Under the pieces are notes generated by a model. The model was not told the origin of the DNA. It ran no database searches and was given only the letters and a program-made list of their open reading frames with translations. From assembly GCA_004321915.1 (NCBI GenBank), contig SCQE01000009.1, positions 1 through 64,000 on the forward strand: a stretch of DNA of 64,000 nt. Direction: 5' to 3'. Shown piece by piece: positions 15,879-23,092 of this stretch. Source of the DNA: Nitrospirota bacterium (GTDB taxonomy: Bacteria; Nitrospirota; Thermodesulfovibrionia; Thermodesulfovibrionales; Dissulfurispiraceae). Both the position numbers and the translations under genes were made by a program. Each line of letters starts with the position of its first letter. Position 1 is the stretch's first letter.

Positions 15879-16447
15879 GCCTTCCCCTCCTTCGAATAAA
15901 GGCTCAGGGCCGTATCGCCGTAACGGTACGACCTAATATGTCTGAGCTTTCCCATCTCTTCGGGTGGAGTTTTCTTGGACGAATGCTCCCAAACGATCAC
16001 TCCTGAATCTTTAAGCATATCTTTAACTCCTATCAATTCAAAAACCTTGCCGGTATCGTCGGAACCATACGGAGGATCTATAAAAATAATATCGAATTCC
16101 CTGTCCTCTATCTTTAGAAACCTTAAAGCATCGTCTTTTATAACTTCCGTCCTGTCGGTAAACCCGAAACGGTCTACCGTATTTCTGATGGCCTTAAAGC
16201 GCGCCTGATTACGCTCGACAAAAACAACATTAACAGCCCCTCTGCTCAAGGCCTCCAACCCGACCGTTCCGGAGCCTGCATATAAATCGAGAAAACCGCT
16301 GCCGGACACCTTATCGGACAGTATATTAAAAAGCGCCTGTCTTACCTTTGCCGAGGTAGGTCTCAAGCTGTCTCCGGTCTTGTCCCCGAGAAGAGACTTG
16401 CTGAGCGTGACCTTTCTGCCTTTGGCCGAGCCTGCGGATATTCGCAT
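15875..16447 (-). CDS. rsmD: 16S rRNA (guanine966-N2)-methyltransferase
   Basis: Methylates G966 of 16S rRNA. MRISAGSAKGRKV at the N terminus, PTSAKVRQALFNIL, the SAM-binding FLDLYAGSGTVGLEALSRGA and the catalytic FIDPPYGS (NPPY-type) motif are all present. The ATG at 16447 overlaps the purN stop by one base (TAATG), which fits translational coupling and gives the proper family start; a longer frame beginning at 16471 would add eight extra residues. It is followed by coaD with a four-base overlap. Confidence 0.95.
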   Translation of the reverse strand: MRISAGSAKGRKVTLSKSLLGDKTGDSLRPTSAKVRQALFNILSDKVSGSGFLDLYAGSGTVGLEALSRGAVNVVFVERNQARFKAIRNTVDRFGFTDRTEVIKDDALRFLKIEDREFDIIFIDPPYGSDDTGKVFELIGVKDMLKDSGVIVWEHSSKKTPPEEMGKLRHIRSYRYGDTALSLYSKEGKA

Positions 16448-17094
16448 TACAACGGAGGGTTTAAAAGACAAGCGTCTTCGTCAACGCAATATCCCCGAAT
16501 TTTTACAATCCTTCCTTCCACAGAGAGTCTCCCCTCCGCAAACAGCCTTATGGCTTCAGGAAATATCTTATGCTCAAGCTTCAAAATCCTTTTTGAGAGT
16601 GTATCCTCCGTATCTTCAGGAGAGACCGGCACCGCAGCCTGTACTATGACCGGCCCGGTGTCCATGCCTTCGTCTACAAAATGGACGGTGCATCCGCTTA
16701 TCCTCACGCCGTAGTCCGCAGCCTGCTGCTGTCCATGGAGCCCCGGAAAAGACGGCAGCAAAGCCGGATGTATGTTCATTATGCGGTTAGGGAACCTTTC
16801 GATCAGCGGCTTCCTGACAACCCGCATAAATCCTGCTAGGACCACAAGCTCGACCCCTCTCGCGGAAAGCTCTCCGGCTATCTTCTCATAAAATACGTCT
16901 TTGTTTGTAAAATCTTTAGGATTGATATACAGATGTTCTATCGAGTGCTTCTTTGCGCGTTCCGCAGCGTAAGCGTCAGACTTGTCGGTAATGAGAAGTT
17001 TTACGGAAGCCTTAAGCCTTCCGGCCTCTATAGAGTCTATGATTGATTGGAAGTTCGATCCCCTTCCTGATGCAAGAACCCCTAAATTGAGCAT
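16447..17094 (-). CDS. purN: Phosphoribosylglycinamide formyltransferase
   Basis: Third step of purine synthesis, formyl transfer from 10-formyl-THF to GAR. LGVLASGRGSNFQSIIDSIEAG is the N-terminal phosphate loop, and MNIHPALLPSFPGLHGQQQA with GCTVHFVDEGMDTGPVIVQAAV holds the catalytic Asn-His-Asp set. The length of 215 residues is slightly longer than E. coli PurN through its C-terminal tail, which ends in the one-base overlap with rsmD. purM is elsewhere in the window (54901-55938), so the purine genes are scattered. Confidence 0.96.
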   Translation of the reverse strand: MLNLGVLASGRGSNFQSIIDSIEAGRLKASVKLLITDKSDAYAAERAKKHSIEHLYINPKDFTNKDVFYEKIAGELSARGVELVVLAGFMRVVRKPLIERFPNRIMNIHPALLPSFPGLHGQQQAADYGVRISGCTVHFVDEGMDTGPVIVQAAVPVSPEDTEDTLSKRILKLEHKIFPEAIRLFAEGRLSVEGRIVKIRGYCVDEDACLLNPPL

Positions 17095-17110
17095 CGGTCC
17101 TGTCCCGAAT

Positions 17111-18667
17111 TTAAGCGCCTCTCGGTTTGGCCTTCTGAACCTTGACCTTGCGGCCTTTCACGATCATCTCGTCAACCGACCTTATTATCTTGTCCGCAAT
17201 GTCACCCGGCACCTCTACGAATGTGAACTTTTCCAGCACATCTATCTTGCCTATAGTGCCGTAAGGTATTTTTGCTTCCGCCGATATGGACTTGATGATG
17301 TCCGCCACCTGTATCTTGTCCTTTCTCCCTATTGTGAGGAACAGCCTGACCTTCTCCGCCCTTTCCGGCTCCTCTGTGACCGAACCGGACTCCTTTATAT
17401 CGCCGTAAGCCGCAAAAAGCGAGGCTGCGGCTATATCGCCGAACCCGTAGTTTTCCGAAAGGTTCCTTACCACATCGAGATAAACGCTGTGCTTGTTTTC
17501 TGCAATTATCTCCGAAATGTCCTTTTCCAAGCTGCGCAGCTTGGCCTTTGCCACTTCCTGCTGCGACGGCAGCTTCTTCTTGTCTATGACCGTCTTGGCG
17601 GTCTTCTCTATAAGCCTGAGACTCCTGTACTCACGCGGAGTGACAAGGGTTATCGCGATGCCCGATTTGCCGGCCCTGCCTGTCCTGCCTATCCTGTGTA
17701 TATAGCTGTCGGGGTTCTGAGGAATGCTGAAATTTATGACATGTGTGACATTCTGTATATCAAGCCCCCTTGCAGCAACATCAGTCGCAACAAGCACATC
17801 AAGCCTTCCTGTTTTGAATTTTTTCATGACCTCGTCCCTTTGCGCCTGAGAGTAATCTCCATGCAACGCATCGGCATTATATCCCGTCTCCTGAAGCTTG
17901 CCGCTGACTTCGTCGACCTCGCGCTTGGTGTGACAAAAAACGATCGCAAGGTCCGGCGCCTCTACGTCCAAAAGCCGTGAAAGCGCATAAACTTTTTCTG
18001 ACTCCCTTACCTCGTAAAAGACCTGCTTTATCTTAGGCACAACCACATCTTTGGGGTTGACTTTTATCTTTTGCGGGTTGGACATATACCGCTTGGATAT
18101 GTCCAAGATAGGCTGGGGCATTGTGGCCGAGAACAAAAGCGTCTGACGCTCAGGCGGCGTAGTCTTGAGTATGGTCTCGATGTCCTCTATAAAACCCATG
18201 TTGAGCATCTCGTCGGCCTCGTCGAGCACTACGGTTTTGATCGCAGCCAGAGAGATGGTTTTTCTGTTTATATGGTCGATTACGCGTCCCGGAGTGCCTA
18301 CAATGACATCGACGCCCCTGTGAATATCCTTTATCTGCATCTCTATGGATTTTCCGCCGTATACCGGAAGCACGGTAACTTTCCTGTACTTGCCTATCTT
18401 GAAAAGCTCCTGAGAGACCTGCACCGCAAGCTCTCTGGTAGGCTCAAGGATGATAGCAGTAGGCTTTTTGCCTTTTACGCAGGTCTCGATTATAGGAATG
18501 CCGAAGGCCGCAGTCTTACCCGTGCCTGTCAGGGCCTGCCCTATTACATCGACACCTTTCATGATCTGGGGGATAGCGGATATCTGTATCGGAGTGGGTT
18601 CTTCAAAACCCAACTCGGAAACGGCCTTCATGGTCTCTTTGCTCAACAAAAAATCTTCAAAATTCAT
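17111..18667 (-). CDS. DEAD-box RNA helicase with DbpA-type RNA-binding domain
   Basis: ATP-dependent RNA helicase of 518 residues, likely acting in ribosome assembly or RNA turnover. It has the Q motif (FEEPTPIQISAIP), motif I ALTGTGKTAAFGIP, motif II VLDEADEM, motif III SAT, and motif VI HRIGRTGRAGK. After residue 430 comes an RRM-like DbpA domain (FLTIGRKDKIQVADIIKSI, then IGKIDVLEKFTFVEVP) ending in a basic tail. Similar to DeaD/CsdA but shorter in the tail. A hairpin lies in the leader, which is common for cold-shock helicases. Confidence 0.93.
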   Translation of the reverse strand: MNFEDFLLSKETMKAVSELGFEEPTPIQISAIPQIMKGVDVIGQALTGTGKTAAFGIPIIETCVKGKKPTAIILEPTRELAVQVSQELFKIGKYRKVTVLPVYGGKSIEMQIKDIHRGVDVIVGTPGRVIDHINRKTISLAAIKTVVLDEADEMLNMGFIEDIETILKTTPPERQTLLFSATMPQPILDISKRYMSNPQKIKVNPKDVVVPKIKQVFYEVRESEKVYALSRLLDVEAPDLAIVFCHTKREVDEVSGKLQETGYNADALHGDYSQAQRDEVMKKFKTGRLDVLVATDVAARGLDIQNVTHVINFSIPQNPDSYIHRIGRTGRAGKSGIAITLVTPREYRSLRLIEKTAKTVIDKKKLPSQQEVAKAKLRSLEKDISEIIAENKHSVYLDVVRNLSENYGFGDIAAASLFAAYGDIKESGSVTEEPERAEKVRLFLTIGRKDKIQVADIIKSISAEAKIPYGTIGKIDVLEKFTFVEVPGDIADKIIRSVDEMIVKGRKVKVQKAKPRGA

Positions 18668-18698
18668 CTGAATGACCTCTCTTTATTTTTCAAGCCAA

Positions 18699-18736
18699 AT
18701 AAAATCCCTCAGGGGTCGCTACAACTCCGCTGAGGG
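18699..18736 (-). terminator. Hairpin in the helicase leader
   Basis: On the minus strand CCCTCAG (18730-18736) pairs with CTGAGGG (18706-18712), followed by ATTTTATTT. It lies 39-69 bases before the helicase start codon, so it could be a leader attenuator rather than the end of a gene. Confidence 0.4.
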
Positions 18737-18858
18737 TTGAATGGACTCGTTTTAATCCTTTTATTATATGTTCTAAGACCCAATACTGTCAATGAAAGCA
18801 AACATAGAGCGGCGCAAATTCCTGATATTTTTTACTTGCATTTGTCCGATCATTTAAT

Positions 18859-18873
18859 TTACAATTATTGTAA
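18859..18873. promoter_or_regulatory. PerR/Fur-type box
   Basis: TTACAATTATTGTAA is a perfect 7-1-7 palindrome and differs from the B. subtilis PerR consensus (TTATAATNATTATAA) only at the two symmetric C/G positions. It lies 35 bases before the start codon of a Fur-family gene, in position for autoregulation, and may also control the rubrerythrin that follows. Confidence 0.75.
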
Positions 18874-18908
18874 TATGATAAAGATTGAATGGAATTGTTT
18901 ATTTTAAT

Positions 18909-19304
18909 ATGGACCCTAACGCTATGCAATTCAGGCTGACCCCTCAAAGAATGCTGATCCTTAAGCTGCTGAAAAAGGACACGACCCATCCGTCCGCGGA
19001 AGATGTTTACAAGGTGGCGAAGAAGAATTTCCCGAATATTTCTTTTAAGACCGTCTATAACACCCTTCAGGTTTTGCAGGACAATCGATTGATACAGGAG
19101 CTTATCATCGACCGTAGAAAAAAACGCTACTGTCCCGACCCCAAGCCCCATCACCACATCATCTGTACGGAATGCAATAAAGTCGTCGACGTACACCTCA
19201 AGTTCAATACGAGACTGAATGAGAAACGCGCCGAAGGATTCAAAATAACAGGCAGCAAAGTAACCTTTTACGGGGTCTGTCCTGAATGTAATATGACTGT
19301 CTGA
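18909..19304 (+). CDS. perR: Fur-family regulator, PerR-like
   Basis: Metal-dependent repressor of 131 residues. The winged helix appears as LTPQRMLILKLLKKDTTHPSAEDVY and ISFKTVYNTLQVLQDNRLI. HHHIICTECNKVVDVH gives metal-binding histidines and the first CxxC; VCPECNM gives the second CxxC, together forming the structural zinc site. Adjacent rubrerythrin and the PerR-like box support peroxide sensing rather than iron control. ATG at 18909 is chosen; a TTG at 18885 and an ATG at 18924 are alternatives and none has a strong ribosome binding site. Confidence 0.88.
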   Translation: MDPNAMQFRLTPQRMLILKLLKKDTTHPSAEDVYKVAKKNFPNISFKTVYNTLQVLQDNRLIQELIIDRRKKRYCPDPKPHHHIICTECNKVVDVHLKFNTRLNEKRAEGFKITGSKVTFYGVCPECNMTV

Positions 19305-19323
19305 AGGAGGTTGTATCATGTAG
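19305..19323 (+). other. Shine-Dalgarno followed by a start-stop pair
   Basis: AGGAGG (19305-19310) overlaps the end of the regulator gene and is followed at proper spacing by ATG (19318-19320) directly joined to TAG (19321-19323). It could be a minimal start-stop element or a relic of a lost start. The rubrerythrin begins 63 bases later with its own ribosome binding site. Confidence 0.3.
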
Positions 19324-19386
19324 AATATTGAATTAGTGCGTCTCAAAGAAAACCATAAAAAATCAAATGAAAGAGAGGTTTTAATT

Positions 19387-19929
19387 ATGAAATTCACATG
19401 TACGGTTTGCGGTTATGTTTTTGAAGGAGACAATGCGCCTGACAAGTGTCCTCAGTGCGGCGCGCCTGCTTCGAAGTTCGCGGCAGCGGGCGATGCCACG
19501 GTCACATGGGCCACGGAACACGTTGTCGGCATAGCTAAGGATGTGGACCCAAGGGTCATCGAGGGGCTTCGCTGTAATTTTAACGGCGAGTGTACCGAGG
19601 TAGGCATGTATCTGGCCATGTCCAGAGCTGCCGACAGACAGGGATATCCTGAAGTGGCGGAGGCTTATAAAAGAATAGCCTTTGAGGAGGCGGAACACGC
19701 CTCAAAATTCGCCGAACTTCTCGGTGAAGTCGTCTCCGCAGATACCAAGACAAACCTTCAACTAAGGGTGGATGCCGAATACGGAGCGACCCAAGGCAAA
19801 CAGGATTTGGCAGCATTGGCCAAACAGCTCGGTTACGACGCCATTCATGATACGGTACACGAAATGGCAAAGGATGAAGCCCGCCACGGAAAAGCTTTTA
19901 AAGGCCTTCTTGACCGTTATTTCAAATAA
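19387..19929 (+). CDS. Reverse rubrerythrin (rubredoxin domain first)
   Basis: Peroxide-reducing enzyme of 180 residues. The N-terminal rubredoxin-like domain has [10 protein letters not shown] and [11 protein letters not shown] (Fe-Cys4). The ferritin-like di-iron domain follows, with [39 protein letters not shown] and [16 protein letters not shown] supplying the EExH-type ligands. In classical rubrerythrin the order is the opposite, so this is the reverse type known from anaerobes, where it acts as an H2O2 reductase. AGAGAGG precedes the ATG. It follows a PerR-like gene in the same direction, so control by peroxide is likely. Confidence 0.93.
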   Translation: MKFTCTVCGYVFEGDNAPDKCPQCGAPASKFAAAGDATVTWATEHVVGIAKDVDPRVIEGLRCNFNGECTEVGMYLAMSRAADRQGYPEVAEAYKRIAFEEAEHASKFAELLGEVVSADTKTNLQLRVDAEYGATQGKQDLAALAKQLGYDAIHDTVHEMAKDEARHGKAFKGLLDRYFK

Positions 19930-19940
19930 ACGGCAACAAT

Positions 19941-19978
19941 CCGGACTAAAGTCATGCTGGGGCCTGACTTTAGTCCGG
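19941..19978 (+). other. Perfect 14-bp stem-loop between rubrerythrin and CYTH genes
   Basis: CCGGACTAAAGTCA (19941-19954) pairs perfectly with TGACTTTAGTCCGG (19965-19978) around a ten-base loop. No T-run follows on the plus strand, so it is not a classical terminator; it ends eight bases before the CYTH start codon and could control its translation or protect the rubrerythrin message. Confidence 0.5.
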
Positions 19979-19986
19979 AAACGACA

Positions 19987-20460
19987 ATGCATAAAGAAAT
20001 AGAACGGAAATTTCTTGTAAAAGACGGTTCGTGGAGAACGGCTGCCGGCAGCGGGACAACCTATCTGCAAGGATACATTTCCGTTGACGAAGACAGGACC
20101 GTCCGGGTCCGCACAGACGGGACAAGGGGTTACATCACCTTAAAAGGACGCGCTCACAATATCACACGCAACGAATTCGAATACGAAATACCCGCAGACG
20201 ATGCTATCCGTATATTGAACATTCTGTGCATCAAACCTTTGATAAAAAAAGTGCGCTACCTCGTAAAACATAAAAATTTCATTTGGGAGATAGATGTTTT
20301 TGAGGATGAAAATAAGGGGCTGGTAATAGCAGAAATCGAGTTGACGGATGAGAACGAATCGTTTGCAATACCCGATTGGGCAGGAGCGGAAGTCACCTCG
20401 GACACACGCTACCTTAACTCGAACCTTGTTAAGCGCCCTTTCTCGGAGTGGATATCATAA
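19987..20460 (+). CDS. CYTH-domain protein (triphosphate tunnel metalloenzyme)
   Basis: Protein of 157 residues with the ExExK signature (EIERKFLV) at its N terminus, followed by paired basic strands (TYLQGYISVDEDRTVRVRTD, GYITLKGRAHNITRNEFEYE) and acidic EIDVFEDENKGLVIAEIEL that make the triphosphate tunnel. Family members are inorganic triphosphatases, thiamine-triphosphatases or class IV adenylate cyclases; the short single-domain form best matches a triphosphatase. ATG at 19987 gives the family start. Its 3' end overlaps the convergent sugar transferase gene by six bases. Confidence 0.87.
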   Translation: MHKEIERKFLVKDGSWRTAAGSGTTYLQGYISVDEDRTVRVRTDGTRGYITLKGRAHNITRNEFEYEIPADDAIRILNILCIKPLIKKVRYLVKHKNFIWEIDVFEDENKGLVIAEIELTDENESFAIPDWAGAEVTSDTRYLNSNLVKRPFSEWIS

Positions 20461-21507
20461 AACGATACTCTCCTGAAGAAAATACTGGTGGATCATATAA
20501 AAATTTAAAGGACTGACCGGTTTATACTTGACGATATACGAATATCCGTCGTTTTGCTCGTCCGACTTGACCTCTTTAAAAATTTTACCTCCGCATACGG
20601 CGATTTTCCTCTTGACCCTTCTCGTGGCCTTTGTACGGTATTCGGTGACGAGTTCGAACAAAGCATTGTCCTGATTGATTTTATTATGGGTCTTGAAGAG
20701 AAAGGCCTCGTGGTTTATATTGATCAGCACCCCTTCAACGGCATCTTTATTATCAGGCCCGGCGACTATCACCTTGGTCTTCTCATGCTCTATTCTCTCG
20801 GAAATTCTTTTATTGTCATGAACAGACTTCCCAGAAATCAGCGAGAAAACAACTTTTATGGTTTTAGTCACCAGCTTTTGAAGCACAACGATCATGGTAT
20901 AGAACATCAGGCCTACTTCAAATATCAAGTTCTGTGACATATCGAGGAAATGGTTATCGATAAACGCCCTTATTTCCTTGGGCGTGCTGTGCGGCGTGAA
21001 CAACTGCGAGTATCCTATGAGGCCGGGCTTGACCGTAAACCGCTTGTCGTAATTCCTTATATACTTGCAGATCTGTTCATATATTATCGGCCTTTCCGGT
21101 CTGGGGCCTATGAAATCCATGTCTCCCTTAAGTACGTTTATAAGCTGAGGCAGTTCATCGATTCTGGTGTCCCTGAGAAACTTGCCGAATTTAGTTTCGA
21201 GCCTGAGTTTGGGCGACATCAGCTGCGCGCCAACCTTGCTTTCGGCATCAGGCACAAGCGTCCGGAATTTATACATCATATACGGCTTTTTATTTTTACC
21301 GAGCCTTACGCCTTTGTAAAATACAGGGCCCCCGTCCTGAAGCTTGACGATAAGACCTATGACCAAAAACATCGGCAGGGAAAGCAAAAGAAAAAAGAGG
21401 GCAAAGAAAAAATTGAACGGCTTGTTAAGCCATGAAAAAGCCTTCGAATATCCGGCCCGAAACCGGAACATTTTAGAGGCCCTCATTAAAAAAGTCCGCT
21501 TAAGCAT
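20455..21507 (-). CDS. Initiating sugar transferase with a C-terminal PilZ-like extension
   Basis: Membrane-bound enzyme of 350 residues that would load the first sugar phosphate onto undecaprenyl phosphate for polysaccharide synthesis. One membrane helix (about 30-55) is followed by the bacterial sugar-transferase core: GGPVFYKGVRLGKNKKPYMM, RKTRIDELPQL-like DTRIDELPQLINVLKGDMDF and GPRPERP, then VKPGLIGYSQL. The final 110 residues are extra; RISER, then EGVLININHEAFLFKT resembles a worn PilZ domain, but the NxSxxG motif is changed. The gene stands alone, away from any polysaccharide cluster. Confidence 0.85.
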   Translation of the reverse strand: MLKRTFLMRASKMFRFRAGYSKAFSWLNKPFNFFFALFFLLLSLPMFLVIGLIVKLQDGGPVFYKGVRLGKNKKPYMMYKFRTLVPDAESKVGAQLMSPKLRLETKFGKFLRDTRIDELPQLINVLKGDMDFIGPRPERPIIYEQICKYIRNYDKRFTVKPGLIGYSQLFTPHSTPKEIRAFIDNHFLDMSQNLIFEVGLMFYTMIVVLQKLVTKTIKVVFSLISGKSVHDNKRISERIEHEKTKVIVAGPDNKDAVEGVLININHEAFLFKTHNKINQDNALFELVTEYRTKATRRVKRKIAVCGGKIFKEVKSDEQNDGYSYIVKYKPVSPLNFYMIHQYFLQESIVL

Positions 21508-21571
21508 TTAAAAGTTTAACATTTTTTTATGCAAACTTTTTGTAAAAACACACAAGTTGAAACAGAGAGAT

Positions 21572-23026
21572 TTAAACGGGAGGGGAAAGTCTCGGCCTAT
21601 GGTCTTCGACTATCACTGCCGTGCTGCCCTTGTCCGAATGTTCAAAGAGTTCGACCTTTCCGTCGTTCCTTCGAACATATTCGCAGTTTTCCTTTTCCAG
21701 CTTAGGATAATACCTGCCGTCTATGTCTTCATACAGGTCCAGATTGTAAAGGGGTCTGCCGCCGCGCCATTTTGAGGTCAGGCTCAATAAGCCGTCGCTC
21801 TCATACAAGGTATTCTTGCCGTTTTCATTCTTATAGCCCACGAAATATTTGCCGGATTCTTTATGGTAAAGGTCCGCATTAAGCCTGTACAACCTGTCTT
21901 CGACCACTTCGTAAAAGTCGCTGCCGATCACCCTGAATATCTTTTCCGCCCTGCTGAGGACCCATTCAGAGGTCATAACGTCGGGACTGTGCGTAAGGAT
22001 CACCTTGTCCTTCTTCAAGACCGTGTATTCAAGCCTGCTGTAATCGGTATGCACGACGCTATTTCTCAATGCGATATCGTGAACGGTCACCGCATTCTCA
22101 AAAGAGCCTACAGCATCGAGATAGCGCTCTTCGCTCCAGACCCTTTCGATATAATCGTTCATATCTCCGTATATAACTGAAGCTGATTCGAATTCGTCTT
22201 CGGTCATAGAAACAGGAAGCCTCTGGGTGATTTTCTCGGAATAGAGCCGCTCCCAGAGTTCGACATCATGGGCGGTGTCGGAACTGAAAACCAGAGTCTC
22301 CTTTCCGGTCTTGAACCTAACGCCCATACTCGGCACGCCGTGCCAGACCGGCGCGTTTATAGCTTCGATGGTAAATCCTTCGGGGTCCTTCAAGACGGAG
22401 TTCTTCTCGTAAAAAACCGGGGATGAAAAAGGATAGAAACTCTCGGGCTCCACCCATTCTTTATAATTAGGGTCTTTAAAAAGCAGTCTGGGCCTGCGGG
22501 TCTTTTTACTGATCACTATTTTGGCCACATGGGGACTTACCTCGTTGCCGCTGCCGTCCGCAACATACAGCCTGAAATGTCCGGCCCCCTCGTATCTGGA
22601 TTCTATCTTGTATTTCGCAATAGGGCCCAGAGCATGAAATTCGATATAATCCTCATACGAAACATCCACAACACGCTTCGAATCGACCGACAGGCTCCTT
22701 TCGAGCGCAGCGCCCGAAGACCTTACGATATCTTTATGTATGTCCTCTGAAGTAAGGAGAAATACCCTGTTCGGAATGTCAGGCGCGTACATATTGAAAA
22801 GAGCGAGGTCAGAAAACCACCTTTTGTGGTCGTCATGGCAATGCGTAATAAGAAGTCCGCGAATGGTCTTCAGGCCATGCCCGCCTATCTGCTGAAACAA
22901 GGGTGAACCGCAATCCAGAAGATAACTCGACTGCCCTATGGTGACCTGATACCCTATGCTTTTGCCCATACGGGAAAATGGGCCGTAATCCCCGAGGACC
23001 CTTACATTTATTCCATCTGCAGCCAA
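21572..23026 (-). CDS. Metallo-beta-lactamase fold hydrolase with long insert
   Basis: Protein of 484 residues. The N-terminal half is an MBL-fold domain: YLLDCGSPLF, then the zinc motif LITHCHDDH (HxHxDH), with later FSSDTAHDVELWERLYSE and ILTHSPDVM giving further ligands. A long insert (about 120-215) interrupts the fold, and the C-terminal 130 residues (from about 355) form an unrecognised region rich in YFVGYKNENGK-like strands. Substrate unknown; the distant relatives include arylsulfatase-type or cyclic nucleotide hydrolases. The start is a TTG with AAGGGG upstream. Confidence 0.78.
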   Translation of the reverse strand: MAADGINVRVLGDYGPFSRMGKSIGYQVTIGQSSYLLDCGSPLFQQIGGHGLKTIRGLLITHCHDDHKRWFSDLALFNMYAPDIPNRVFLLTSEDIHKDIVRSSGAALERSLSVDSKRVVDVSYEDYIEFHALGPIAKYKIESRYEGAGHFRLYVADGSGNEVSPHVAKIVISKKTRRPRLLFKDPNYKEWVEPESFYPFSSPVFYEKNSVLKDPEGFTIEAINAPVWHGVPSMGVRFKTGKETLVFSSDTAHDVELWERLYSEKITQRLPVSMTEDEFESASVIYGDMNDYIERVWSEERYLDAVGSFENAVTVHDIALRNSVVHTDYSRLEYTVLKKDKVILTHSPDVMTSEWVLSRAEKIFRVIGSDFYEVVEDRLYRLNADLYHKESGKYFVGYKNENGKNTLYESDGLLSLTSKWRGGRPLYNLDLYEDIDGRYYPKLEKENCEYVRRNDGKVELFEHSDKGSTAVIVEDHRPRLSPPV

Positions 23027-23092
23027 ACTATACCCCTTGTCCTTTTAGTAGACATTCTAACATTTACATAACACTTTTAAAAAATGTCGGAG

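Noticed and set aside
16982-17980. 332-codon open frame opposite the DEAD helicase gene
   Set aside because: The helicase on the other strand has all motifs; the opposite frame resembles nothing and arises from codon bias.
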